Below, in pieces: positions 34,374-43,145 of a DNA stretch of 64,000 bases. A program made the translations under genes and the position numbers. The first letter of the stretch is position 1. Every line of letters begins with the position of its first letter. The stretch is from positions 1-64,000 of IMG/VR virus record IMGVR_UViG_3300026488_000020; one strand, 5' to 3'. The notes beneath the pieces were generated by a model that was not told where the DNA came from, ran no database searches, and was given only the letters and a program-made list of their open reading frames with translations. The stretch is from a virus.

Positions 34374-35030
34374 ATGAAGTTATTCATTCTAATCACATTT
34401 ATTACAATAACATTATATGCTAAAACTCTGAACACCATCCAAAAGGATAATTTAGAATTTGCGTATAATGTTGGAAAAACATTTACAATTGGTGGAGTGC
34501 ATCTAGGACATTCTGTTTCAGCATTAATGCTTAATGAAACGGAAGCTAGAAGATCGGTAGTTGGTGACAGATATCGATTAAAACATTACATTAAAGTTAA
34601 TGGTGCACTTATTAAAATTAAGTTTACTATAAAAAAATCAAAAAATTATGAGGGCAAGATTTTCAAAGTTATAACTAAAAGAACTTTAAATCCTTATAAT
34701 AAAAGATCATTTGGATATTATCAATTTAAAGTTGCTACAGCAAAACCTTTAATTCGAAAATATAAAAGATTATCAAATTATAAACATTTATTATTAGATG
34801 ATTCATTATTAATTAATGCATTGTTAAATGATTTAACATTTTCAGCAACACTTGCTGGTGTTTATTTAGTTGATCGTTATAATTCCGCAAAGAGATTAAA
34901 CTTATCAAATCCGCGAAATCGTGCAATATCCGCATATAATGGTGGTTGGGATAATACTGAATATTTAAGTAAATTCCGAAAACATATAAAAATTGTTTTG
35001 ACCTTAGGTCGAACATTACACTGGTCTTAG
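34374..35030 (+). CDS. Secreted lytic-transglycosylase-like protein, possible endolysin
   Basis: 218 aa from ATG 34374 (AAGGA 8 nt upstream; a TTG at 34353 is less likely). Signal peptide MKLFILITFITITLYA. SFGYYQFKVATAKPL and AISAYNGGWDN correspond to the S-x-G-xx-Q...TA and AYNxG blocks of SLT-type transglycosylases; E in LNETEARR is the candidate catalytic acid. Would cleave peptidoglycan in the periplasm. No holin adjacent. Stop codon lies inside the hairpin at 35020-35036. Confidence 0.6.
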   Translation: MKLFILITFITITLYAKTLNTIQKDNLEFAYNVGKTFTIGGVHLGHSVSALMLNETEARRSVVGDRYRLKHYIKVNGALIKIKFTIKKSKNYEGKIFKVITKRTLNPYNKRSFGYYQFKVATAKPLIRKYKRLSNYKHLLLDDSLLINALLNDLTFSATLAGVYLVDRYNSAKRLNLSNPRNRAISAYNGGWDNTEYLSKFRKHIKIVLTLGRTLHWS

Positions 35031-35047
35031 GCCAGTATTCTTGTCGC
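35020..35047 (+). terminator. Hairpin with TTCTTGTCGC tail
   Basis: ACTGG/CCAGT plus a G-U pair, loop around the stop codon, then ATTCTTGTCGC. Same tail as at 9575 and 39519. Confidence 0.55.
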
Positions 35048-35086
35048 AAAATCTCTAGGGATTAATGCATATATTTCTATATTAAC

Positions 35087-35129
35087 TTTGGGAAATACAA
35101 ACAGTTACCATAGAAATAACTATAATAGA
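35087..35129 (+). promoter_or_regulatory. Intergenic module, copy 3 (43 bp), promoter-like
   Basis: Contains GTTACCATAGAAAT (35104-35117) followed by AACTATAATAG. It would drive the operon that starts at 35267 and includes beta'. Confidence 0.6.
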
Positions 35130-35153
35130 AGAAGACTTTTACATATGATAGGT

Positions 35154-35210
35154 CTCATACTCTCAGCTATACGTTGGTCATCGATGACAACTGTAGCTGA
35201 GTGGTGTGAG
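35154..35210 (+). ncRNA. 57-nt imperfect hairpin in leader of the beta' operon
   Basis: Arms CAGCTA/TAGCTG, GTTG/CAAC and outer TCATAC/GTGTGA pair around the self-complementary centre TCATCGATGA. No T tract follows, so it is more likely a leader element or small RNA than a terminator. Confidence 0.45.
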
Positions 35211-35266
35211 TCGCTTGACTATGTAGTAAGTCTTTCTTATTTTATTCAAAAAATTAAAGGGGTACC

Positions 35267-35485
35267 ATGTTTAAAAAAATTAAAGTTTTAAAAGATGCTA
35301 TAATGGCTAATGATATGGAAACAGCAAAAGAAACGATAAAAGATAGTTTATCAACAATACACACAGATACATTGCAAACTGTAAGAGAGAGTACATTTGA
35401 AGCATTAGTATGGGGAGAACAAACGATAAAAAAAGCTAAAAGTAATTTAGCAAAAACAATCGCAGAATCAATAGGAGATAAATAA
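35267..35485 (+). CDS. Hypothetical small helical protein
   Basis: 72 aa, amphipathic helices, AAAGGGG site. First gene of the beta' operon; overlaps the next start by one base. Confidence 0.65.
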   Translation: MFKKIKVLKDAIMANDMETAKETIKDSLSTIHTDTLQTVRESTFEALVWGEQTIKKAKSNLAKTIAESIGDK

Positions 35486-35877
35486 TGATAGCATTACAAG
35501 ATTTAGCAAAGCCACCTAAAGATTATAATACAATGGTGGCGCGCAAAACTGGAGTTACCCCAAATAAGGTTGAAGGTGTTGTAGTCAATAAAAAATCTGG
35601 AAAAGGATACAATGTAGTTATTCTTATGGATACTGAAGAGATGCAACCAAATTCACAATTAAAAGTATATTGTAATTGTGACGATTTTAAGTTCAGATGG
35701 GCTTATGTTTTACATCAACAATCAGCTTTATTGTATCCAGCAAAGTTTAGATTAGAGCCACCAAAAAGTACAAATCCTGATCAAATTATGAATGCGTGTA
35801 AACATATTCATACCTTTATTAAATCAGAATCAGATAAAGGTTTAAAAGCATTTTCTAAAAGAAAAGGTAGTTTATAA
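35485..35877 (+). CDS. SWIM-type zinc-binding protein
   Basis: 130 aa. VYCNCDDFKFRW...NACKHIHTFI gives the CxC-(n)-CxH SWIM pattern (about residues 60-115). SWIM domains bind nucleic acid or protein. It directly precedes beta' with a one-base overlap, so it may work with the polymerase. GGAG site. Confidence 0.6.
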   Translation: MIALQDLAKPPKDYNTMVARKTGVTPNKVEGVVVNKKSGKGYNVVILMDTEEMQPNSQLKVYCNCDDFKFRWAYVLHQQSALLYPAKFRLEPPKSTNPDQIMNACKHIHTFIKSESDKGLKAFSKRKGSL

Positions 35878-38800
35878 TGGCTATTGAATTATCATTTTCT
35901 CTTTTTGAGAATGCATATAAATTAAGAGGCGTTACCAATCCTAGCCCTCTTAAAGCTGGTAAATTCAAATTTACAGAAGATGGTTTATATAGTGAATCAA
36001 TATTTGGTCCACTAAAATCATATTCTTGTAATTGTGGAAACTTATTTTCACGTGAGAATACTGGAATCAGATGTCCAACGTGTGATGTATTATGTGATAC
36101 AAATACTTTACGAAGTTCAACTTTTGGTAGAATAGATTTACCAAAAAATATTTTTATTGTGTTGCCAATTTTTCAAACATTCTTAGCAAATGTTTTTGGA
36201 CAAACAGCAATTAAGAGTTTATTAGATTATAGAAAATATGAAACCAATAAGCAGAAGCCTTATTTTTATTCGATCCAACAGCAGAAACTGATTAAAGGAA
36301 GTGCCTTTAAAAAGACAGAAGAGCGGATAATGAAGGAAGTGTATGATATAACAACACTGCATAAATTGTATAGAGCAATGTTAAAATCAAAAGTATTTCG
36401 TGAAAATATAATTGATCATTTATCTGATGCTAGAATTGCAGATTTTGTATTCGTAAATTTTATTTTAGTTATTCCACCAGATTCTAGACCATTGGTTCAA
36501 TTGAATAAACAATATCAAGCGCATCCAATAACAGCAGCATATACTGAGATTCTTAAGAATATTAAAAATTCTTTTCTTGATAAAGCATTTGTAACTAAAT
36601 CCGAAGGGTTTGGACAAACAGTTTATAAATATCAAAAATCAGTTAATAAACTATATGAAGAAGTTACAGATAAAAACTTTCAACGTAAAGAGAGTATTGT
36701 TCGAGAATCATTAGCTGGTAAAACTGTTGAGACATCTCAACGTGCAGTTATTGTACCTGAGCCAGTACTTGCTCCAGGTTCAGTTGCATTGCATGAAGAG
36801 ACTGTAAAAAAGATTTTTCAGCCTGAGTTATTACATTTTGTGAATAAACAATATGAAGCACAAGAAGGTGATTATTCAATTACTAATTTTGTAGAAACTG
36901 TTCATAATCAAACATCATCAAATGGTGATATTATTATCGATGATCAAATGTTTATTGATTTCTTAGATGCGAAAGCTTCTGATTTACGAATGATAATGGA
37001 GCGACCCCCAGTTTTATATAGATATAATATGGGTAATGTTTTACTCGGTTCAGTTTATATGGATAATAAACATGTGGGATTTAAACAAGATAGAGTTATT
37101 GGAGTAAATTCCATGAATGCTCCAATGTTTAACTTTGATTTTGATGGAGATTCAGTATCAATATATGCTTTAACCTCAAAACAATCTAAAGAAGCATTTA
37201 AATATGGATACACTGAAAATTCAATCGAGTTTGAACATAATAGAAACCTGATTCCTAGTTTGGAACATGAATCAATTTATGCCGCATACATGTTATCATT
37301 AGGTGCAAGTAAAAAAACTATTCGTAAATACGACATTGATGAATACGATGATTTCGATTCAATGAATGTTACTATTGATAGCATTAATAGAACACCTGGT
37401 AGACCAGTAGTGATTGCTGGTAAACAATATCCATATATTGTTGCGGTATTAAATAAAGCTTTAAATTGCAACAAAGAAATTTATGATGGGTCATATGTTT
37501 TAAATAAAAAGAATATAAATAAATTATTAAAGTTGTTAAGAGCTGAAGTTGGAGATGTTGAATTCTTTACTTATATGCATAACTTTGATAAATTTTTATT
37601 AGAGTGTTCTACTATTATTCAAGATTGTAATCCAACATTTGATTTACACGACTTTGCAATTGGTAATACTGAGATTGATGAATATAAAACAACATTGATT
37701 AATGAACCATATATAGCATTTCATCAGAATGATATATTATTCCAAGAGTTGGTTACACCAGCTGTAAAAGAATCAGATACAAATATTCTATCGAGAGTTT
37801 TTGAATCTGGCGCAAGAATAAAATCAGTACAACTTTTAAAAGCTGTATCAAATAATGGTGTACCGACAAATATTTATGGTAAAGCATTCCAAGAGAATAT
37901 TAAAAATTCTTTATTAGATGGCTTGACAAAAAAAGAATTTTTCATGGGTGGAGATTCGGCACGACTTGCTCTAGCACAAAGACAGGAAGCGATTCCTAAA
38001 GGTGGAGAACTTCAGAGAAAATTTTATTACAGTACTGGTTTTTTAAAATTATCAGATGATGATGATTGCGGGAGCACTAGAGGTTTTGAATTTAAGATTG
38101 TTGATAAAACACATCTTGAATCATTATTTTCCAGACATTATATGGATGGTTCAGAAATTGATACAACAGATATGAGTCTTATTGGTTCATATGTAACTTT
38201 ACGCTCACCTATATATTGTGAATCAAAAGGTTATAAAATTTGTAAAAAATGTTTTGGTAAAAAACAACCTCAGTCGAAAGCATTAGGTGCATCTATTGGT
38301 GCATATATCTCTGAGTCGATAATCCAATCTGTTTTAAGAACGCATCACTTTAGTGGAGCGTTTATTACTCAGATTAATTCAGTGATGGTAAAATTGATTA
38401 AGAAATTAAGATTTAAGTCACCAGATTTAGTATATTATGATGATGAGCAAGATATTCATGACTTACAAGAGTTATTAAATTCTGCAAAATATTATGATTC
38501 TGCAAATATGGTTGAGTTAGTTAAACAAGATGATGATACAGATAATGTTCATTATAAAGTTCAAATTAATGAGTTACCATTTAACGATGATTCAGTTAAA
38601 CAGTTAAATAATATTGTTGGTTATATTGATAGAAATCGTTCTGTTGATAATCTGATTAGTATTCCAGATATGTATAATTTTCTATTAGATAATGTTGTAT
38701 TACCAAATGGTATGTTATCAATATTTATCGAACTAGTTATTAGTATCTTATATTATGATGAACATGATGTTATGATTCGATATTCTAATTTAGAACCTGA

Positions 38801-38957
38801 CCATCAAGTAGCATTGAAAAATGTTATTGATAAGTTAGATCCAAAATTAGCAATATTTCACAATTTTAGTAATAAGGCTATTAATAGAATTTATACTACT
38901 AAAATAGATGGTAATTTAGATCATATGTATTTTGATCTGATAAATTGCTATCATTAA
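35877..38957 (+). CDS. RNA polymerase beta' subunit, uninterrupted
   Basis: 1026 aa. N-terminal zinc site C51, C53, C66 and C69 (CNCG...CPTC). The catalytic motif NFDFDGD is intact (DFDGD at 421-425). The second zinc site is LRSPIYCESKGYKICKKCFG, and the trigger-loop block ASIGAYISES..QSVLRTHHFSG keeps the R-T-x-H. About 200 residues follow the trigger loop. Unlike the leftward beta' it is one gene with all catalytic residues. Its beta partners are probably 43146 and 44605. Such polymerases in jumbo phages are either packaged in the virion or made after infection; the sequence does not tell which. Confidence 0.92.
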   Translation: MAIELSFSLFENAYKLRGVTNPSPLKAGKFKFTEDGLYSESIFGPLKSYSCNCGNLFSRENTGIRCPTCDVLCDTNTLRSSTFGRIDLPKNIFIVLPIFQTFLANVFGQTAIKSLLDYRKYETNKQKPYFYSIQQQKLIKGSAFKKTEERIMKEVYDITTLHKLYRAMLKSKVFRENIIDHLSDARIADFVFVNFILVIPPDSRPLVQLNKQYQAHPITAAYTEILKNIKNSFLDKAFVTKSEGFGQTVYKYQKSVNKLYEEVTDKNFQRKESIVRESLAGKTVETSQRAVIVPEPVLAPGSVALHEETVKKIFQPELLHFVNKQYEAQEGDYSITNFVETVHNQTSSNGDIIIDDQMFIDFLDAKASDLRMIMERPPVLYRYNMGNVLLGSVYMDNKHVGFKQDRVIGVNSMNAPMFNFDFDGDSVSIYALTSKQSKEAFKYGYTENSIEFEHNRNLIPSLEHESIYAAYMLSLGASKKTIRKYDIDEYDDFDSMNVTIDSINRTPGRPVVIAGKQYPYIVAVLNKALNCNKEIYDGSYVLNKKNINKLLKLLRAEVGDVEFFTYMHNFDKFLLECSTIIQDCNPTFDLHDFAIGNTEIDEYKTTLINEPYIAFHQNDILFQELVTPAVKESDTNILSRVFESGARIKSVQLLKAVSNNGVPTNIYGKAFQENIKNSLLDGLTKKEFFMGGDSARLALAQRQEAIPKGGELQRKFYYSTGFLKLSDDDDCGSTRGFEFKIVDKTHLESLFSRHYMDGSEIDTTDMSLIGSYVTLRSPIYCESKGYKICKKCFGKKQPQSKALGASIGAYISESIIQSVLRTHHFSGAFITQINSVMVKLIKKLRFKSPDLVYYDDEQDIHDLQELLNSAKYYDSANMVELVKQDDDTDNVHYKVQINELPFNDDSVKQLNNIVGYIDRNRSVDNLISIPDMYNFLLDNVVLPNGMLSIFIELVISILYYDEHDVMIRYSNLEPDHQVALKNVIDKLDPKLAIFHNFSNKAINRIYTTKIDGNLDHMYFDLINCYH

Positions 38958-38973
38958 TCTTAAAAGGGATTAC

Positions 38974-39276
38974 ATGAAAGTTACAAAAGAATTAGTTTGG
39001 GATGATGAAACCAGAAATGGTGATTGTTATATGATTTCATATTATGATGATCTTGAAATCCAAGTTAACTATTTTGGTAAAGATTGTTATGGACTCATAA
39101 TGGAATATTGTGGTGATCTAATTTTTGAAAACGATATTAGTACTAATATCAACGTTGAAAGAGAAATTCTAAAAATGTTAAAAAAATATAAGATTGCGCA
39201 TGGAGCATTAGAGTTCCCAACAGAAGTTGAATTTGAAAAAATTTATATAGAATCTAAAAAAAATAAGGAAAAATAA
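38974..39276 (+). CDS. Hypothetical small protein
   Basis: 100 aa, no family recognised. Opens TKELVWDDETRNGDCYMI, similar to the start of the 27887 protein (TLTWDAISPGDKF) and of 41808 (KLKPGQDCYQLL). AAGGG site. Confidence 0.6.
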   Translation: MKVTKELVWDDETRNGDCYMISYYDDLEIQVNYFGKDCYGLIMEYCGDLIFENDISTNINVEREILKMLKKYKIAHGALEFPTEVEFEKIYIESKKNKEK

Positions 39277-39500
39277 TGTTAAAGTCATTCACAAAAAAAG
39301 ATCTAAAAAAAGTGTTAAAAAATAAACTCGTTCAAGCAGGTGTACTTATTGTTGGTGCAGGATTTATTCTTGCAAACTTTTGGTCAATTGTTGGTTACGG
39401 TTTATTGGGTGCAGTTGTAGTTGTAGGTGGATTATTTGCATATGGTATGTATGAAGGTTATAAAGAAAATGCAGAAAATGCAGACGCTAAAAAGGATTAG
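39276..39500 (+). CDS. Small membrane protein
   Basis: 74 aa with a basic N-terminus and a long Gly/Val/Leu hydrophobic stretch (about 19-58) that could form two helices. Ends in a hairpin terminator. Confidence 0.6.
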   Translation: MLKSFTKKDLKKVLKNKLVQAGVLIVGAGFILANFWSIVGYGLLGAVVVVGGLFAYGMYEGYKENAENADAKKD

Positions 39501-39528
39501 ACTTAATTGTCTAATCCATTCTTGTGGC
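39494..39528 (+). terminator. Hairpin with TTCTTGTGGC tail
   Basis: GGATTAGAC-TTAATT-GTCTAATCC, 9-bp perfect stem, followed by ATTCTTGTGGC. Confidence 0.7.
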
Positions 39529-39548
39529 AAAATTCAACAAGGAATAAT

Positions 39549-40085
39549 ATGAATAAATTTAAAAGGTTAAAAGTATTTATTATAGATACTGTAAAGCAGA
39601 TATTGCAATTAGTAACATCAATTGCTTTTTTTTGGATGGTAATATCATACCCAATTTATATTGCAGGATTTGTTGTATTTATAGTTATATATATAGCATT
39701 CTCAGCTTGGAGAGTACATAACTTTATTTCGGAAACAGAAACAATAGGTGACCTTAGTAAATTATCAAATATTCAAATATCAAAAGAAGCATTCAGTTGG
39801 AATATTCTTTCACGTTTGATTTTATTAAAGGTTCTAAATGATTTTGAAAAAAAGGAGGCATCAAAAGATAATGATTTTGAAGATGCTAAAAATAGTGTAA
39901 GCTGTTGGGATGTATTAGATTTACATTTTGATGCAACATTAATTGATGTAAAAAAAGCATATAAACGATTAGCTAAAATTTACCATCCAGATACAACTGC
40001 ATTAGATATAGTTGATGCAAAAAGAAAATTCGACGAACTTACAAGATGTAAGAATATCTTAATATCAATTACTAAAGGAAAATAG
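39549..40085 (+). CDS. Membrane-anchored J-domain protein
   Basis: 178 aa from ATG 39549 (AAGGA 6 nt upstream). One or two membrane segments at about residues 15-60. The C-terminal 60 residues are a J domain: CWDVLDLHFDATLIDVKKAYKRLAKIYHPDTT with the HPD tripeptide. J domains stimulate DnaK ATPase. A membrane-bound J protein may recruit host DnaK to phage assembly or envelope sites; this is inference. Confidence 0.75.
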   Translation: MNKFKRLKVFIIDTVKQILQLVTSIAFFWMVISYPIYIAGFVVFIVIYIAFSAWRVHNFISETETIGDLSKLSNIQISKEAFSWNILSRLILLKVLNDFEKKEASKDNDFEDAKNSVSCWDVLDLHFDATLIDVKKAYKRLAKIYHPDTTALDIVDAKRKFDELTRCKNILISITKGK

Positions 40086-41480
40086 ATGTGTTCATTTGTA
40101 AAATTAAATAGTACTAAACAGAGAATTAGTGCACAACTTCCAGTTATATTAGAAGCATTAAATACAAAAGGTGGTGACGAATATACGTTTGTTATCGAAC
40201 ATAATGGATTTATTAACAGAATCACTAATGATGAATTAAATATTCTAAGTAAGTCTATTCCCGAAAATAGTTTTAAAGATATAGTTGATGAAGCATTTCA
40301 CTGTTTATTAGAAGATTTTGGAACATATGATGATTTTAATATTATTGCATTTTCCCGACTAACTCCTGAAATGGAAGAGACTAATAATTTATTATCTCAA
40401 CCATATGTTAGACCAAATGGTGATATTATTGTTGCTCATGGTACAATTCCGAAAGCTGAAGAACTTGCTAAGCAACATGGTATTAGTATTACTGTTGATA
40501 CTGATCTATTCTTTTGGTTAGATTTTAAAACAGTTTGTGATTATACTGAAGTAGTTGGTGGAAAGATATCAGCGATGATATGTAACGCAAAATCGGAGAT
40601 TAAAACATATCAAAATGGTTTAGGTCTTTATGGTTATAAAGTTACACATAATATAACAGGTTATTCATCAGATTATATTTCAAATATTGATTATGATTTT
40701 TTAAAGAAGATTCCAGATTTTGATATACGCAAAGTAAAAACATATGATCGACCCGAACGTGAAGTGTTGGAACCATTAAGATTAATTTCTTTATTTTCTG
40801 GCGGGTTAGATATTACATGTGCAACACAAAAAGCAATTGAAGATTTAGGACCAGATGAAATAAATTTATGGTATTTTGATTGGGGCACAAATGCAGCATC
40901 AGCTGAAATTGAGGCAGGTTGGAAATTTATGAAACGTTTAAAAGCAGAAACAAACATTACTGAAATTAATCATGAAACAATTAAAACTGATCAAATGTTT
41001 AGAGGTATTCTAAGTGCTTGTGATATGAATGGTACTAGATTAACAGATGATAGCGCTGTTGGTGCAGGTGAAGCGGAAGCTGAAGCTGCAATTTCATATG
41101 TTCCATATAGAAATACATTTTTAATTACTTTAGCTGCTGCTAGAGCTGAGCAAATGTATCCTAATGAGCGCATAGCGTTTGTTATTGGGGCAAACTTATC
41201 AGAGGGGATGGTTTATCTTGATAACTCTGAAACTTGGTTACATCGCATTAATGCAATGATTAAAGTAGGAGGTCAAAACACTATTGATTATAGTGTGATC
41301 GCACCATATGTTAACAGAACTAAAACTGCTATGGTTAAAGATGCAATTGATAATAATTTTATTCTTGATACATCATTTAGTTGCTACTTCCCAACAGGTA
41401 TAACTAAAAGCATTCCATGTGGAAAATGTGGTTCATGTTTATTAAAAGAAAATGCTCTTTCAAGAGCAGAAGGAAAATAA
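40086..41480 (+). CDS. Gat-QueC: class II amidotransferase fused to QueC-like synthase
   Basis: 464 aa. Cys2 after the initiator Met and the N-terminal beta-rich domain (to about 220; NGDIIVAHGT, YGYKVTHN) fit a class II glutamine amidotransferase. The C-terminal half is QueC-like: LISLFSGGLDITCATQKA (PP-loop 238-242) and the Cys cluster SCYFPTGITKSIPCGKCGSCLL. Gat-QueC proteins are known from archaea and phages, where they turn preQ0 into an amidine (archaeosine-type) or related base. With QueC at 28455 this points to 7-deazaguanine in the phage DNA. AAGGA site. Confidence 0.85.
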   Translation: MCSFVKLNSTKQRISAQLPVILEALNTKGGDEYTFVIEHNGFINRITNDELNILSKSIPENSFKDIVDEAFHCLLEDFGTYDDFNIIAFSRLTPEMEETNNLLSQPYVRPNGDIIVAHGTIPKAEELAKQHGISITVDTDLFFWLDFKTVCDYTEVVGGKISAMICNAKSEIKTYQNGLGLYGYKVTHNITGYSSDYISNIDYDFLKKIPDFDIRKVKTYDRPEREVLEPLRLISLFSGGLDITCATQKAIEDLGPDEINLWYFDWGTNAASAEIEAGWKFMKRLKAETNITEINHETIKTDQMFRGILSACDMNGTRLTDDSAVGAGEAEAEAAISYVPYRNTFLITLAAARAEQMYPNERIAFVIGANLSEGMVYLDNSETWLHRINAMIKVGGQNTIDYSVIAPYVNRTKTAMVKDAIDNNFILDTSFSCYFPTGITKSIPCGKCGSCLLKENALSRAEGK

Positions 41481-41482
41481 AT

Positions 41483-41797
41483 ATGGAAATAGAATATAAC
41501 TATAAATATGTCATTGGAGGTATTTCCAATACAACAAAAATTGATAAATTAGTATCAAAAGATGAATTATTGGATTATTTATATAACACAATTACTCATG
41601 TGCAACTTCCTAGTCAAAAAGGAAGCCTCTTAAATTTTTGGGGAGAATATGAAGTATGTGTTGTAAATGCGCCACCTGAAATTAAAAAAATGTTTCCAGA
41701 CCCTCCTTCGCAAATAAAGAAAACTGAGCAGGAATGGATTAATGATGAAAAAATAGCAAAAGAAATTTTTATGACTTTTGCAAATACAATAAAATAA
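41483..41797 (+). CDS. Hypothetical protein
   Basis: 104 aa from ATG 41483 (AGGA upstream); longer in-frame starts inside the Gat-QueC gene are unlikely. No motif recognised. Confidence 0.6.
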   Translation: MEIEYNYKYVIGGISNTTKIDKLVSKDELLDYLYNTITHVQLPSQKGSLLNFWGEYEVCVVNAPPEIKKMFPDPPSQIKKTEQEWINDEKIAKEIFMTFANTIK

Positions 41798-41807
41798 GGG
41801 GAAATAA

Positions 41808-42104
41808 ATGTTATATGATATGCCAATGACACAAGCACAGATCAGAGATACAAAATTGAAGCCTGGTCAAGATTGTTATCAACTTCTTACGATTGAAGGT
41901 GATGACTTTACACAGATTAAAAGTATTTCTGAGATTGCTCAGAAATTAATTGAAAAGTATCCTAAAATTGATTTATTTATTTCCAGTAATGCTCATGATT
42001 TTGGAACCTATTATGGTCTAGAGGTTGAAGACTCATGGTTAGGTTGTTCAGATATTGAAGATGATAGTTTAATGATTGCTGAGGAGTTAGGTTATGATGT
42101 TTAA
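41808..42104 (+). CDS. Hypothetical protein
   Basis: 98 aa, acidic, no motif recognised. AAGGGG site. Overlaps the next small gene. Confidence 0.6.
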   Translation: MLYDMPMTQAQIRDTKLKPGQDCYQLLTIEGDDFTQIKSISEIAQKLIEKYPKIDLFISSNAHDFGTYYGLEVEDSWLGCSDIEDDSLMIAEELGYDV

Positions 42105-42267
42105 TCAACCAAAAGATTATACAGATGATGATATTGACTATACAGGTGTTGAAACAGAACCAAAAAGATTTAATCCTGTAAGCTTGACCATAGCTATCGT
42201 GATGTTTAGTGCAATTGTTTTTGGATTAACGAAATGTTCAAATGATTTACAGAGTGTTATATTTTAG
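42094..42267 (+). CDS. Small single-pass membrane protein
   Basis: 57 aa: acidic N-terminus (MMFNQPKDYTDDD), one membrane segment (LTIAIVMFSAIVFGL) and a short polar end. GAGGAG precedes the ATG, which overlaps the previous gene by 11 nt. Start could also be 42097. Function unknown. Confidence 0.55.
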   Translation: MMFNQPKDYTDDDIDYTGVETEPKRFNPVSLTIAIVMFSAIVFGLTKCSNDLQSVIF

Positions 42268-42287
42268 TTATATTTTAAGGAGAAATT

Positions 42288-42491
42288 ATGGATGAGTTAA
42301 GAGAAAACATTGATAAGATGTTTGAGGCTATGCATAATGGTCAATGGGATGAAGCAGGAACAATTTTAAGAAATTTTAGATGTTCTGGTCAAGAGTTTCA
42401 CGAAGGTATTCAAACACGTGGAGAGTCAGAATTATTTAAACTAAGCATGCTTGGGTTTTATAATAGAGAAATTGATTTTAAAGGAAAATAA
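42288..42491 (+). CDS. Hypothetical small protein
   Basis: 67 aa, no motif. AAGGAG site. Confidence 0.6.
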   Translation: MDELRENIDKMFEAMHNGQWDEAGTILRNFRCSGQEFHEGIQTRGESELFKLSMLGFYNREIDFKGK

Positions 42492-42492
42492 T

Positions 42493-43143
42493 ATGAAAAT
42501 GTTTAAATTTGAGTTACCTGAAGATATAAAAAAGGCGCTATTAACATTTGAATCAATAACATTGAAAAATGGTACAATACTTAATCAATCAATTCTTGTG
42601 AATGATAAAAAAGAATTTACAGAAGAAGAGATTGGTATTAAAATTGCTTATGGGCATCCTAAAGATTATTTCGTTGAGATTATTCCAAAAGAAGATTTAT
42701 TCGAAATGGAATTAGATAAATTAATGAGTGCTGTTAATAATTTAACGGATGAATTCGATGATGATGTTGCTGGTCACATGATTGCTATTTATAGTAGTTA
42801 TAGACCAACGATGTATTTTAAAAAAACAGATGTTATATGCGCAATCAATGATAATGCTCAAGAAGGTATTCAAGACAATCTTAGAAGTCATTTGAAAAAT
42901 AAGATGCAAGGTAATGAATTTGTATGGTCAATAGGTGAATTATTTTATGATGATTTGCAAGCCGTTTATAAGTTTTATTATTATGATGAAAATTATAGAC
43001 ACACTACATCATCAGGTGCTGGAACACTAACTGGGTGGTTATTAGCGGAAGAGATTGAAAAAAGAGCGAAAGATAAAACAGTAATAACTTTAAATAACAA
43101 TTACAGATTATCAGAAAGTTTTTTTGATAGAATAAAAGGATAA
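42493..43143 (+). CDS. Hypothetical protein
   Basis: 216 aa from ATG 42493 (AAAGGA upstream), acidic, mixed alpha/beta. Directly precedes the beta N-terminal gene and may belong to its unit. No family recognised. Confidence 0.65.
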   Translation: MKMFKFELPEDIKKALLTFESITLKNGTILNQSILVNDKKEFTEEEIGIKIAYGHPKDYFVEIIPKEDLFEMELDKLMSAVNNLTDEFDDDVAGHMIAIYSSYRPTMYFKKTDVICAINDNAQEGIQDNLRSHLKNKMQGNEFVWSIGELFYDDLQAVYKFYYYDENYRHTTSSGAGTLTGWLLAEEIEKRAKDKTVITLNNNYRLSESFFDRIKG

Positions 43144-43145
43144 AA

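Larger units (their letters stand above)
35048..35266 (+). other. Non-coding region: promoter-like module and long hairpin
   Basis: 219 bp sharing pieces with 9579-10154: AAAATCTCTAGGGAT (35048-35062, also 10042-10056), a minus-strand motif copy (35073-35086) and the 43-bp module (35087-35129, one mismatch to 9906-9948). A 57-nt imperfect hairpin follows. An open frame at 35088-35291 is not credible. Confidence 0.6.

Noticed and set aside
35088-35291. ORF of 67 codons after the 43-bp module
   Set aside because: It runs through the promoter-like module and hairpin, has no ribosome binding site and overlaps the well-supported gene at 35267.
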